Positions 25,391 to 36,000 of a DNA stretch of 47,922 nt are shown piece by piece. The notes beneath the pieces are model-generated. The model searched no databases, was not told the DNA's origin, and saw only the letters and a program-made list of their open reading frames with translations. The number at the start of each line of letters is the position of its first letter. Position 1 is the stretch's first letter. Origin of the DNA: JANRIG01 sp033765235 (lineage in GTDB: Bacteria; Bacteroidota; Bacteroidia; Cytophagales; UBA9547). The stretch is taken from the NCBI GenBank assembly GCA_033765235.1, contig JANRIG010000001.1, forward strand, positions 1-47,922, written 5' to 3'. The translations under genes were made by a program, and so were the position numbers.

Positions 25391-26914
25391 ATGAAATCAA
25401 AATTTTATTTATTTGCCTCATTAGCAATACTAAACGTAGTTTTTTTTGCATGTTCGCCGGACACTAATACTGATAAAGGTCTTAAACCTACCTTTACTGC
25501 ACAGTATGAGTTGAGCCCCGTGACCTCATGGGTAAACAGCAAAGGCATAATGCCATTGGTATATAAAGGTGACACTATTAAGATAAAAATTTCTATCTCT
25601 TCAAATACTACTACAGGCATATCTGAGGTAGTACTCAGCAAAGTAGTGTCAGGCAATGCTACACCTATTGAAACAATAAGTAATATATCAGGAGGTGAAA
25701 AATATAAATTTACGCGTGTATTTAATATTTTAGTTACAGACAGTATACCTTTCAAAGTAAATGTAAAAATAAAAGAAGGCTCAGAGTTTTTAATCAACTC
25801 TGATATTTATACTTTTAAAGGATTTGCAAAATTGGTAGTGGCAGACAAAAAATTATCAAACCCCATAGCAGGTATTGGCGGTACAGATACTGCATCATAC
25901 ACTTTCAACGACAATTATAATTTGGTAGGCTTACTCAACAATGCACCTTCTACGCATGGCACAGGCTCATTGTATATTAATATCAATACATTAAATGCAG
26001 GTGGTGGCAATCCCGGAACTATGTTTGCCTATACTTCTGCTAATTTTGACGGTATCACTTCTCCATCACAATTAGTAAGTACATATGACGAGGCATCAAA
26101 CAAAACACCAAACATATACCTTGCCACCCTGCCCGGCGGTGCACTTTTAGTAGCAAAGTTAAATCCATCTAAAAGTGCTTCCTATAACATGCCTACTTAC
26201 GCACTTATTTCTGTCATAAGCACAGAAAAAAATGTGCCCAACAAAGATGTTATAAATACCCTCACAGGATTGTCTACCATTACTTCTACCATATCTACCA
26301 CTACCTCAGTAAACTACCAAACTACTAATACATACTCCAAGTCTGGTCCTATAGAGATATTTGATAATTTCAGCACTACTATGGGCACTTATACTATCAA
26401 TAGCAGCAATATGCTTGGAGGCACCTATACTACTACTACCGGCACCTCTATATCTGCAAATACTACCATTACCAATATGTTTTTCAGCTATATGTATGTG
26501 AACACTGTACCCGGCACTGTATCAGGGGTATCTACACTTACTACCTCTATGATGCTCACTACATCTACCACTACATCAGTATCTGCCACATACGCTAAAG
26601 GTGGCAACAGTGGTATTGAAATATTTACAAATTTTAGTACTGCCAATGGTTCGCATAGCATAAATGACACCAGAATGCTTGGAGGTGTGTATACCACTCT
26701 ATCCCCTATCATAGCTCGCAAAGATACATCTTACACTACTAATACTACCAATGCCAACGTGACTACACAATCTCAAATTACAAAAAATACTACTATCAAT
26801 ATTCAAAGATTTACATACGAATATACAGATAATAGTAGCTCTGTGCCATTGAGCCAAGTCACCAAAAGTATTACTTTTAAGATTAAGTATTATAACCCGC
26901 TTAGGTTCAAATAA
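25391..26914 (+). CDS. Thr-rich lipoprotein of unknown function with an internal duplication
   Basis: 507 residues from the ATG at 25391. That start gives a clean lipoprotein signal peptide ending V-V-F-F-A-C-S, with the lipid-modified cysteine at about position 21. No known domain is recognised. Residues roughly 35-140 look like a beta-sandwich, with alternating hydrophobic strands. The C-terminal third is very rich in Thr and Ser and holds a duplicated segment (G-P-I-E-I-F-D-N-F-S ... M-L-G-G-T-Y-T-T and S-G-I-E-I-F-T-N-F-S ... M-L-G-G-V-Y-T-T). Likely anchored in the outer membrane or at the surface. It has its own strong promoter and is followed by dtd. Confidence 0.75.
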   Translation: MKSKFYLFASLAILNVVFFACSPDTNTDKGLKPTFTAQYELSPVTSWVNSKGIMPLVYKGDTIKIKISISSNTTTGISEVVLSKVVSGNATPIETISNISGGEKYKFTRVFNILVTDSIPFKVNVKIKEGSEFLINSDIYTFKGFAKLVVADKKLSNPIAGIGGTDTASYTFNDNYNLVGLLNNAPSTHGTGSLYININTLNAGGGNPGTMFAYTSANFDGITSPSQLVSTYDEASNKTPNIYLATLPGGALLVAKLNPSKSASYNMPTYALISVISTEKNVPNKDVINTLTGLSTITSTISTTTSVNYQTTNTYSKSGPIEIFDNFSTTMGTYTINSSNMLGGTYTTTTGTSISANTTITNMFFSYMYVNTVPGTVSGVSTLTTSMMLTTSTTTSVSATYAKGGNSGIEIFTNFSTANGSHSINDTRMLGGVYTTLSPIIARKDTSYTTNTTNANVTTQSQITKNTTINIQRFTYEYTDNSSSVPLSQVTKSITFKIKYYNPLRFK

Positions 26915-26937
26915 TTTACTTTTTGAGGGTGGCCTTT

Positions 26938-27390
26938 ATGACAGCTGTATTGCAACGGATATCGTATTGCAAAGTGCATGTAGAAGGCAATGAAATAAGC
27001 AGAACGGGTGTTGGTCTGCTGCTATTATTGGGAATAGCAGCAGATGATACGCATGATGATACCCTTTGGCTATTGAGCAAAGTACTGAATATGAGAATAT
27101 TTAATGATGATATTGGCAAAATGAACTTATCACTCAAAGATGTAGGAGGAGAGTTGATGATTGTGAGCCAGTTTACACTCTTAGCAAATACTAAACAAGG
27201 CAACAGACCATCTTTTGCCTTGGCAGCAAAACCTGATATAGCACATAATATTTACCAATCTTTTGTAAATGAGGCTATAGCACAGTGGCCTGACAAGGTA
27301 AAAACAGGTATATTTGGTGCAGATATGCAAGTATCTCTTATCAATGATGGCCCGGTGACTATACTTATTGATACAAAAAATAAGAAATAG
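26938..27390 (+). CDS. dtd: D-aminoacyl-tRNA deacylase
   Basis: 150 residues from the ATG at 26938. An in-frame TTG at 26923 would add five residues, but homologues begin close to the A-V-(L/I)-Q-R motif, and GAGGGTGG lies just upstream as a possible ribosome binding site. Signature motifs are L-L-L-G-I, S-Q-F-T-L-L-A, K-G/Q-G-N-R-P-S-F and the C-terminal N-D-G-P-V-T. The enzyme removes D-amino acids (and misloaded glycine) from tRNA in the cytoplasm. It lies 23 nt after the lipoprotein gene and may be read from its promoter. Confidence 0.95.
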   Translation: MTAVLQRISYCKVHVEGNEISRTGVGLLLLLGIAADDTHDDTLWLLSKVLNMRIFNDDIGKMNLSLKDVGGELMIVSQFTLLANTKQGNRPSFALAAKPDIAHNIYQSFVNEAIAQWPDKVKTGIFGADMQVSLINDGPVTILIDTKNKK

Positions 27391-27409
27391 TGACAATAAA
27401 TTTTTGTCA
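27391..27409. terminator. Weak hairpin between convergent dtd and dnaE
   Basis: TGACAA/TTGTCA forms a 6-bp stem (27391-27396 and 27404-27409) around an AT-only loop with internal A and T runs. It begins right after the dtd stop. No long T tract follows on either strand, so the call is tentative. Confidence 0.35.
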
Positions 27410-27446
27410 ATAATACATTTATAGTGTTATTGAAATAATAGTCATC

Positions 27447-30400
27447 TCAATTTAGTTTCACATTGTCGTAGCCCAATAAATCTTGCATCATATGAAAAAA
27501 ATCATTACCAGGGGCTACTTTGTACTTGCGAGAATACAGTTCTACACTTAATCCATTGTGGGCTATATATATATTAAGGTCGCAACTACCTTTGTGCTGT
27601 ATGGCAAGCTCTTCCAGTTTATCTATCATCTTAGAGGTAAGTTTATGTGGCTCAAGTATTAGTTTTATGCATTTTGCTTTTTTGTCTCTTAACTCCGAAA
27701 GTAGCTCTACAGATTGTAATTTTATCTCCCATTGGTCTATTTGGTTGTAGCGTTGAAGCACTTTTACACGCATATATACAAATTGCCGTGCAGTGAGTAT
27801 ATGTCCAAACTTGGCTACATCATCGCCAAATAGAAAAAACTCGTGTGAAGAATTATAGTCTTCTATTTTGTAACGTCCATAAGGTTTACCACTTTTTGCG
27901 CTTTGTCCGTTTATGGCAGAGGTTATGACTCCTGCAATGTGTATTTCTTTATTTTTGTGGCTAAATATATCAGCTACACCGCATGTACAAAATTTGTCAA
28001 TATCAAGTTTATACTGATCCAGCGGGTGACCGGATATGTAGAAACCAACCACCTCTTTTTCAAGTCGTAATTTTTCTATCTCACCCCACGGGTCACAGTT
28101 GGGCAGCTTTGGGTATGAGAGTGCTACAGTATTGCTCATATTTCCAAAAAGTGTGTTTTGTGAGCTGAATTTTTCTTCCTGAAAGGTTTGTCCAAATTTT
28201 ATTATTTTTTCTATATAATTAAATTGCTCACCTTCTTCTTTGTGAAAGTACATGGCTCTATGCATGTCTGTGTAATAGTCAAACGCTCCGGCTTGTGCCA
28301 GTGACTCAAAGGTTTTTTTGTTTACAGTGCGCAAGTTTACTTTAGAGGCAAAGTCAAACACATCTTTGAAATGTCCTGATTTATCGCGCACAGCAATAAT
28401 TTCGTTTACTGCAGCTTCACCTGCTCCTTTTATAGCCCCTAATCCAAACCTGATTTCACCCTGTATATTCACATCAAACTCAGGGGAGCTTTCATTAATA
28501 TCCGGACCGAGTACCTTGATATTCATCTTTTTGGCTTCTTCCATAAAAAATGTGACTTTGTCAATATTGTCTTTTTCATTGGTAAGGTTGGCGGCCAAAA
28601 ACTCTGCGGGGTAATGTGTCTTGAGCCATGCCATCTGAAATGCTACATAGGCATAGCAGGTAGCATGAGATTTGTTAAAAGCATAAGACGCAAATTGCTC
28701 CCAATCATTCCATATTTTTTCTAATATTTTTTCAGGATGGTTATTTTTTACAGCACCTTGTATAAATTTTGACTTCATTTTGTCAATATCAGCCTTGTTT
28801 TTTTTGCCAATAGCTTTGCGAAGCACATCAGCATCGCCTTTGCTGAATCCGGCAAGTTTTTGTGACAGCAGCATTACTTGCTCCTGATACACGGTGATGC
28901 CGTAGGTCTCTTCCAAGTGCTCTTGCATATCTGGCAGGTCATACACTACTTGTTCTATACCCAGTTTGCGTTTGATATATGTAGGTATATAATCTATTGG
29001 GCCGGGGCGGTAAAGAGCTGTCATTGCTATAAGGTCTTCGAGCTTATCCGGCTTCATTTCTATCAAAAATTTTTGTAACCCCGGATTTTCAAACTGAAAA
29101 ATACCGTTGGTTTCGCCTTTTTTGAATAATGCAAAGGTGTGTTCGTCTGTGAGATCTATTTTATCTATATCTACCTCTATCTTATGATTTTTTTTGATGA
29201 GTAATAATGTATTTTTGATGATAGTGAGTGTTTTTAACCCTAAAAAATCCATCTTTATAACACCGGCACTTTCTATCACGCCGCCTTCGTATTGTGTGAG
29301 CAGCGCATTGGTATCTTTGGCAGTGGCAAGTGGCATGAGCTCTGTAAGGTCAGAGGGTGCTATAATGATGCCTGCCGCATGCACACCTGTACCTCTCACA
29401 GAGCCTTCCAGTATCTCTGCTTGCTTTAGTATCTTGCCTTTAATACTTTCTGATTGATATATTTCTCTTATTTTTTTTACTGATTCTATTTCTTCATTAT
29501 TTATACCTTCATTTTCTGCAAGTGATTTTATGTCTTCTGCTTTTTTGAGTGCTTTTTCTTTTTGCTCAGGGGTTAAATCATTGTTTTTAACATGTTTATC
29601 TAAGTACTCTTTTCTAAGTTTTTCAGCCTCTGAGCCATATAGGGGAGCGTGAAAAATACGTTTTAATGATATTCCGGGCTTATCAGGCACTAATTTTGCC
29701 AAATAGTTGCTTTCGTCCAAAGGCAGGTCCATCACTCTGGATACATCTTTTATGCTCATTTTGGCTGCCATGGTGCCGTAGGTCACTATCTGGGCTACTT
29801 GGTTTTTGCCATATTTTTCTACCACGTAGTCTATTACTTTTTGCCTACCTTCGTCGTCAAAGTCGGTGTCTATATCAGGCATAGATTTGCGGTCAGGATT
29901 TAGAAACCTCTCAAAAAGCAGGTTGTATTTAATAGGGTCTATATTGGTAATACCTATGCAGTATGCCACACAAGAGCCTGCTGCAGAGCCTCTGCCGGGG
30001 CCTATAAACACGCCCATTTCGCGCCCGGAACTTATAAAGTCTGACACTATGAGAAAGTAACCTGCAAAGCCCATAGTCTTGATGGTGAAAAGTTCAAAAT
30101 CTAATCTTTCCTGTACTTGCACACTGATTTGGTGATATCTTTTTTTAGCACCTTCATAGGTTATGTGTTTGAGGTATTCCCATTGGTTCAGGTTTGGGTC
30201 GTCGTGGATTTGAAATTTTTTTTCTAATGGAAAAGCAGGCAGCAGTATATCTCTTTTGAGAGATATTTTTTCTACTTTATCTACTATTTCATTCGTGTTG
30301 TCTAAGGCTTCGGGCACCTCTTCAAAGAGCATTTGCATTTCGGAGGTGGTCTTGAAGTAAAATTGGTCATTAGCAAATGCAAACCTTCTTTTTACACCTG

Positions 30401-31139
30401 ACGGTTGTGCATCATCGTCATCAGAAAAGTCTTTATTGGTAGGGTCGCTTTGTTTGGCACCTGTATTTATACAGAGTAGTATATCGTGGGCGGTATAGTC
30501 TTTTTGTTCAGTGTAGTGGCTGTCGTTGGTGCATATAGTTTTGATATTGTATTTTTTTGCCCATTTGATCAATATAGGGTTTATTTTATTTTGCTCTGCT
30601 ATGTCGTGCTTTTGCAGTTCTATGTAATAGTCTTCTCCAAATAAGTTGAGCCACCATTGTAATATTTTCTCGGCTTCGTCTTCTCCTTTGCGCAATAGTG
30701 TACGTGGTACCTCTGCGGCAAGGCAGCAAGTAGTAGCTATCAGACCTTTATGATATTTTTCTATGAGTGTTTTGTCTATTCTGGGATAGTTGCCGTATTT
30801 GCCTTCTATCCAACCAAGGCTACACAATTTGGAAAGATTTTTATAACCTTCGGCATTTTTGGCTAATAGTACCTGGTGATATCTTACATCTTTGTCAGGT
30901 TTGGTAAATGATTTTTTAAACCTGTCATCTACTATATAAAATTCACACCCTATGATAGGTTTTATATTGCGGTTATTGGCCTCATTTACAAATTGAAACA
31001 CCCCAAACATATTGCCATGGTCGGTAATGGCACATGCAGGCATGCCATCATCTGATGCTTTTTTGAGCATATCTTTGATATTAGCTGCGCCATCAAGTAG
31101 CGAAAATTGGGTATGACAATGGAGGTGTGAAAATTTCAT
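27447..31139 (-). CDS. dnaE: DNA polymerase III subunit alpha
   Basis: 1230 residues, normal for DnaE. The N-terminal PHP domain opens with F-S-H-L-H-C-H-T-Q-F-S and has T-D-H-G-N-M-F-G. The polymerase palm contains the catalytic P-D-I-D-T-D-F-D-D near residues 419-427, then the thumb/fingers with Y-R-P-G-P-I-D-Y-I-P and E-Q-V-M-L-L-S-Q-K. A helix-hairpin-helix region and a C-terminal OB-fold (I-A-G-V-I-T-S-A, with G-R-Y-K-I-E-D) follow. It is the replicative polymerase, working with the beta clamp in the cytoplasm. There is no separate exonuclease (DnaQ) domain. It stands alone, and no promoter element was recognised. Confidence 0.98.
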   Translation of the reverse strand: MKFSHLHCHTQFSLLDGAANIKDMLKKASDDGMPACAITDHGNMFGVFQFVNEANNRNIKPIIGCEFYIVDDRFKKSFTKPDKDVRYHQVLLAKNAEGYKNLSKLCSLGWIEGKYGNYPRIDKTLIEKYHKGLIATTCCLAAEVPRTLLRKGEDEAEKILQWWLNLFGEDYYIELQKHDIAEQNKINPILIKWAKKYNIKTICTNDSHYTEQKDYTAHDILLCINTGAKQSDPTNKDFSDDDDAQPSGVKRRFAFANDQFYFKTTSEMQMLFEEVPEALDNTNEIVDKVEKISLKRDILLPAFPLEKKFQIHDDPNLNQWEYLKHITYEGAKKRYHQISVQVQERLDFELFTIKTMGFAGYFLIVSDFISSGREMGVFIGPGRGSAAGSCVAYCIGITNIDPIKYNLLFERFLNPDRKSMPDIDTDFDDEGRQKVIDYVVEKYGKNQVAQIVTYGTMAAKMSIKDVSRVMDLPLDESNYLAKLVPDKPGISLKRIFHAPLYGSEAEKLRKEYLDKHVKNNDLTPEQKEKALKKAEDIKSLAENEGINNEEIESVKKIREIYQSESIKGKILKQAEILEGSVRGTGVHAAGIIIAPSDLTELMPLATAKDTNALLTQYEGGVIESAGVIKMDFLGLKTLTIIKNTLLLIKKNHKIEVDIDKIDLTDEHTFALFKKGETNGIFQFENPGLQKFLIEMKPDKLEDLIAMTALYRPGPIDYIPTYIKRKLGIEQVVYDLPDMQEHLEETYGITVYQEQVMLLSQKLAGFSKGDADVLRKAIGKKNKADIDKMKSKFIQGAVKNNHPEKILEKIWNDWEQFASYAFNKSHATCYAYVAFQMAWLKTHYPAEFLAANLTNEKDNIDKVTFFMEEAKKMNIKVLGPDINESSPEFDVNIQGEIRFGLGAIKGAGEAAVNEIIAVRDKSGHFKDVFDFASKVNLRTVNKKTFESLAQAGAFDYYTDMHRAMYFHKEEGEQFNYIEKIIKFGQTFQEEKFSSQNTLFGNMSNTVALSYPKLPNCDPWGEIEKLRLEKEVVGFYISGHPLDQYKLDIDKFCTCGVADIFSHKNKEIHIAGVITSAINGQSAKSGKPYGRYKIEDYNSSHEFFLFGDDVAKFGHILTARQFVYMRVKVLQRYNQIDQWEIKLQSVELLSELRDKKAKCIKLILEPHKLTSKMIDKLEELAIQHKGSCDLNIYIAHNGLSVELYSRKYKVAPGNDFFHMMQDLLGYDNVKLN

Positions 31140-31242
31140 AGTGTAAAAATATATTCAAAAAAACTATCTTAATACACAACTTTTAAACACAGCGATAGAG
31201 ATTGAAATATTGCAAAAAAAATATTGGATAGTGAAAAATATA

Positions 31243-31707
31243 TCAGTTTTTTACCAACTCATACTTGAGTGACGAAAACTCTGTTTTGAAGCCATTTTTG
31301 TGCTCAAAAATCAATATTTCAAAACCATTGTCTTTTTTCACTTGTTTGCTGTGTCTTATTTTGCCTACGGTAGCTATATATTCCTTACGTGGGTTTTCAT
31401 AATCTGATTTCACTACTGTGTTAAATTTTAAGGTAGGTATTTCTATAGTAATAGAGTCTATCTCATTGGTAATGAATTCTATATCACCGTCAAACTGGTG
31501 CATGATATACACCATACCACCAATAATATCAAAATCTATATTGTAGCCGCAATCGTAGCTTTTGTAGTACACGGCATCTTTGGCATCGCTCACATCGTCA
31601 AAAAAAACTTCTATTCCATCATGTACATTTGCAGTCTCTGCATTTTTTTGTGCAAGTGTCTGTATGCATACACCTAAAAGTACTATTAATATATTGAAAT
31701 AATTCAT
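31243..31707 (-). CDS. Small exported protein of unknown function
   Basis: 154 residues with a signal peptide of about 19 residues ending L-A-Q-K. The rest is predicted mostly beta with many charged residues and two aromatic-rich segments (A-V-Y-Y-K-S-Y-D-C-G-Y and M-V-Y-I-M-H-Q-F). There is one cysteine in the mature part. I do not recognise a family. It lies between dnaE and truB in the same orientation, with gaps of 103 and 90 nt and no clear promoter. Confidence 0.65.
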   Translation of the reverse strand: MNYFNILIVLLGVCIQTLAQKNAETANVHDGIEVFFDDVSDAKDAVYYKSYDCGYNIDFDIIGGMVYIMHQFDGDIEFITNEIDSITIEIPTLKFNTVVKSDYENPRKEYIATVGKIRHSKQVKKDNGFEILIFEHKNGFKTEFSSLKYELVKN

Positions 31708-31797
31708 AATTACTTATACGGTAAAATTATAACTTATATCTTAATAAAGTAATTTATTATTAAAAATAGTAAAAAAATAATAATTATAATGCACAAT

Positions 31798-32493
31798 TCA
31801 ATGATTAGCTGCGAAATTACCCTTATTTATCTGCTCCACCAAATTTGTCAATTCATATGCTTTGCTAAGTTTATATTCTCCTATGCGTGTGCGGCACAAT
31901 GCAGATAAGTAAGCACCTGATTTACAATATTTCCCATAGTCATTGGCTATGCTGCGTATGTAAGTACCTTTGCTGCATACTATCTTAAAATCTACCTCCG
32001 GCATCCTTATATTGGTAATGTCAAATGTGCTTACCACTACTTGGCGGGGTTGTACTTCCACACTTTTGCCTTTGCGTGCCAGTTCATAAAGTTTTTTGCC
32101 TTGTACTTTCACTGCAGAGTATGCAGGAGGAAATTGCATGATATTTCCCTTAAATGCCTCTGTATTTTGCACCAGCATTTCATTATCAATATGTGAATAA
32201 TCATAGGTGCCGTTGTATTGAGTTTCGGAATCGTACGACGGTGTAGTATGGCCAAATGTAAAGGTGCCTGTGTACTCTTTTTCTTGTGCCTGATAGGCAT
32301 CTATTTCTTTGGTTTTTTTACCTGTACAAATTATTAATAAACCTGTGGCCATAGGGTCTAAGGTGCCGGCATGACCTATCTTTTTTACTTTGGTGGAGTA
32401 TCTCAATTTATTTACCACGTCAAATGAGGTCCAGTCTTTGGGTTTGTTTACCAGCAGCATTACTCCATCTTCAAATATTTGTCTTTGCTCCAT
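31798..32493 (-). CDS. truB: tRNA pseudouridine(55) synthase
   Basis: 231 residues from the ATG at 32493, where the family's G-x-x-x-x-x-K-P-x-x-x-T-S motif is near the start; the longer frame to 32568 adds unrelated residues. Catalytic Asp46 is in G-H-A-G-T-L-D-P-M-A-T-G. Also visible are K-E-Y-T-G-T-F-T-F-G, P-P-x-Y-S-A-V-K and C-S-K-G-T-Y-I-R-S. It isomerises U55 in the T loop of tRNAs. It is at the short end of the family, with no clear C-terminal PUA-like extension. It overlaps the YkgJ-type gene by 23 nt. Confidence 0.95.
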   Translation of the reverse strand: MEQRQIFEDGVMLLVNKPKDWTSFDVVNKLRYSTKVKKIGHAGTLDPMATGLLIICTGKKTKEIDAYQAQEKEYTGTFTFGHTTPSYDSETQYNGTYDYSHIDNEMLVQNTEAFKGNIMQFPPAYSAVKVQGKKLYELARKGKSVEVQPRQVVVSTFDITNIRMPEVDFKIVCSKGTYIRSIANDYGKYCKSGAYLSALCRTRIGEYKLSKAYELTNLVEQINKGNFAANH

Positions 32494-33013
32494 ATTTATG
32501 TAATAGATATTCTTGTGTAGAGGTATAAAAAAGATTTTCCAAAGGTACTCTTGGTGCATTATGGTCAAGTTTTATTTGCAACAATGCTAATATTTTATCA
32601 TATATGTCAGTGTCAAGGCATTCATTTTGAGGCAGTTGTTCTATTGGAATTCCAGTATCATTAAGTGGGCATATATCGCGGTATTCTAATAGTAGCTCCA
32701 TATCTGTGCGGCGCAATGGAAGTCCTTGACTTCTGCACACATAAGGTCTGGCTGCATATATTCTGCAAGCACCTTCCGAGTCAAGCAATGTGCAGTTGGT
32801 GCCCTGTCTATTAGGTATTTGATATGTGAAAAATTCAAAATTACGAATTAATATTATATAAGCTTCGGCTTCATAAAGAGTAATGCCGGATACACAACAT
32901 TGGAAACACCCTTTTTTACAAATAAGCCTATTTTTATGCATTTGTGTCAATACAGCTACTTCTGTATTCAACTTATCGTAAAAAACTTGCATGATGTTAT
33001 TAATATCATCCAC
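32471..33013 (-). CDS. YkgJ-type cysteine-cluster protein (putative metal-binding)
   Basis: 180 residues. The cysteine cluster is typical of the YkgJ/UPF0153 family: C-K-K-G-C-F-Q-C-C at about 32-40, C-T-L-L-D-S-E-G-A-C-R-I-Y in the middle, and R-P-Y-V-C-R-S-Q-G-L-P. Members are predicted to bind Zn or an Fe-S cluster; the function is unproven. The longest frame starts at a GTG (33013); an ATG at 32992 is a possible alternative. It overlaps truB by 23 nt, so the two are co-transcribed and coupled, which hints at a link to RNA modification or translation. Confidence 0.8.
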   Translation of the reverse strand: MDDINNIMQVFYDKLNTEVAVLTQMHKNRLICKKGCFQCCVSGITLYEAEAYIILIRNFEFFTYQIPNRQGTNCTLLDSEGACRIYAARPYVCRSQGLPLRRTDMELLLEYRDICPLNDTGIPIEQLPQNECLDTDIYDKILALLQIKLDHNAPRVPLENLFYTSTQEYLLHKYGAKTNI

Positions 33014-33033
33014 AGGGCTTATTATTTATATTT

Positions 33034-33041
33034 CAAAAATA
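33034..33041 (-). promoter_or_regulatory. Bacteroidota -7 element for the ykgJ-like/truB pair
   Basis: TATTTTTG on the minus strand matches TAnnTTTG and is 20 nt upstream of the GTG at 33013. No -33 CAA (TTG on the minus strand) is visible, and the region is AT-rich. Confidence 0.35.
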
Positions 33042-33098
33042 TTAATTATTATGAGAATATAAATTATTAATTTTTTTATATATTTACACTTTGCATAT

Positions 33099-36000
33099 AT
33101 GAACAGAATATCATCCATTATCATTTTTATATTTTTTGCCACTATATCCTATTCTCAAGACATACAAAACTTTAAGGTACAGTATGATACATGCAGGGTA
33201 AGGTTTAACCACGGCAAATACAGCGATGCAGGCAACTGGCTCGAAGAAAACCTGCCTACGGCAAAATTTAAGCAAAAAGATGTGACTTATTGGGATATGA
33301 ACAATCTGTTGGCCAGATGTTATGTGAAAATGGGTAAACTTAAGCGCGCTGAACAACAGTTTAAAGAAACCATACAATACTACGAAGAGCCAAAAAATGC
33401 CTCGTTGCGTGCACATGCAAACCACCAAAGTGCTCGTATAAATTTAGCATTCTTATATTATACTACCAAAGAATATGAAAAGGCTGAGGAAAACTACCGC
33501 ATAGGTATGGAACTTAAGCGCCAGCAAACAGGTGAAAAACATCCTGATTATCTTACATTACTAAATAATATTGCTGTGCTGCATAATATAGAAGGGCGTA
33601 ATGTGAAGGCAGACTCACTTTATACAAGACTTCTTGAACTTAAAAAAGCAGTATATACAGAAAATAGTGCTGAATATATACAAACCCTCTATAACAAAGC
33701 TAATTTATATAAAAATACCGGCAGATATATAGCCGCAGAGCCACTTTTTGTAAGAGTTGTCAATTTTAGAAAAGTAAACCCCGGTGAAAAGCACCCGGAC
33801 TATCTCAATGCCTACAAGCACCTTGGCGAGCTGTATACCTATCAAAGAAGATATACTGAGGCAGAGCCCATATTTACCAAACTTATAGACCTGAACAGGC
33901 TTCAATACGGCGAAAAAAATCCTAACTATACCGAAGCTCTCAACAATCTTGGAAACCTGTATATAGCCATGGAAAGATACACAGACGCTGAAAAAATATA
34001 TTTACAAGTATCTGATATCAGGCGCAATACACTGGGCAAAAACCATATAGACTATGCCTCATCGCTCAGCAACTTGGGCTTGCTGTATCGTAAAATGAGT
34101 AAATACACATTCTCAGAAAAATTTTACAAACGCTCACTCGATATATATGAGAGCAACGTAGGCAAAAAACACTCCTCTTTTGTGATAAATTTGGTAAACT
34201 TAGCCTCACTATACAGAGAAATGGGGCGGTTTCTAGATGCAGAAACTCGCTACAAAAAAGCACAAGATATATACAAAGAAACCATTGGCGAAAAAAATGT
34301 GGAATATGCCGGCTTGCTCAATAATATGGCACTATTTTATACAGAAATGGGTAAATATGAAATAGCTGAACAATATTACAAAGAAAGTTTGGAAATTACT
34401 GACGCTATAGAAGGTCAAGACCACCCTGACTATGCCACTACCCTCAACAATTTAGCCTCACTATACAAAACAGAAGGACGATATGAAGAAGCTGAAGGTA
34501 TATATTTGCGCTCAGCCAAAATACGAAAAACTACCTTAGGTGAGCAAAATTATGACTATGCCACCTCGCTCAACAACCTTGGCGCACTCTATGAGGTGAT
34601 GGGCAGACACAAAGATGCTGAAACCTACTACTTGCAATCATTGAGCATAATCAAACAAATATTTGGTGAAAAACACCCTGCCTATGCCAACCAGCTCAAC
34701 AACCTTGCAGGATTGTATGAAATAACCAACCAATATGACCAAGCCGAGAAATTATACAACGAAGCCCTCGAAATACAAGCAGAAATACTCGGCGAAAAAC
34801 ACCCCGACTACATACTCACACTCAACAACTTGGCTCTTTTGCAGCAAAAATCTGGCAACTTTGACAAAGCCGAAGAACTTTACAAAAGAAATATAAATAA
34901 AACCAAAGCTACCTTAGGTCCAAAACACCCCAATTATGCAACTGCTCTTAGCAACTTGGCAGGGCTTTATGAGTCAGTGGCACGCTACAGAGAAGCAGAA
35001 AAATTGTATTTGGAGGCATTGCAAATACGCAAAGAAGTGCTTGGCGAAAAACACCCCAGCTATGGGCTCTCACTCACCAGCTTGGCTAGGCTATATACAG
35101 CACTACGACAATTTGTAAAATCTGATACTATGTGGTACAAAGCCATTAACCTTGACCTTTATGAAATAAAAGAATACTTCCCCTCTATGAGTGAAAAAGA
35201 GAAGGGCGAGTTTTATGCCACTATCAAAGAATATTTTGAACAGTTCAATTCATATGCCGTGGTAAGGCACAAAACAGACCCCAATATTATAGGCAAAATG
35301 TATAATAACCAGTTGGCTACCAAAGCTTTACTATTGAGTGCGTCAAACAAATTGCGCCAAAATATATTAAGCTCGGGCGATACAATACTCATACATAACT
35401 TCAAAGAATGGCAAAATCAAAAAGAGTTTTTGTCTAAAGTATATGCCATGTCAAAAGAAGACATTGAAACTCAGCATATAAACGTAGACAGCTTGGAGCA
35501 CGCAGTGAACAATATGGAAAAAGCACTATCCAGAGGCTCTGAATTTTTTGCTGCAGCCAGCGAAAACAAACTCTATACATGGCAAGACGTGAAGAAAAAA
35601 CTCAAACCCGGTGAAGTAGCCATGGAAATTATCAGGTTTCAAAAGTTTAGGTTCGACTCTGCAGGCATTTACACAGATACCGTGATGTACGCTGCGCTCA
35701 TTGTAAAGCACAATACCGAAAAAAACCCCGAAATGATACTGAACCCGGAAGGTTATGTGATGGAAACAAAACTGCTTAAATATTACCGCAATGCCATAAA
35801 ATCTCAATCCGAAGACGACTATTGTTACAAATATTTTTGGAAAGATATATCAACTGCACTCAAAGGTTCAAAAAAGATATTCATTTCACCTGATGGTGCC
35901 TACAATCAGCTGAACATAAATACCCTCCGCAATGTACAAACTAAACAATATGTGCTGGACGAGATAGACATACAAGTAGTGAGTAATACCAAAGACTTAG

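Noticed and set aside
33531..35096. Regular 126-bp repeats that could suggest a CRISPR or minisatellite array
   Set aside because: The units are degenerate, fully coding and correspond to 42-residue TPRs; there are no unique spacers between identical repeats.
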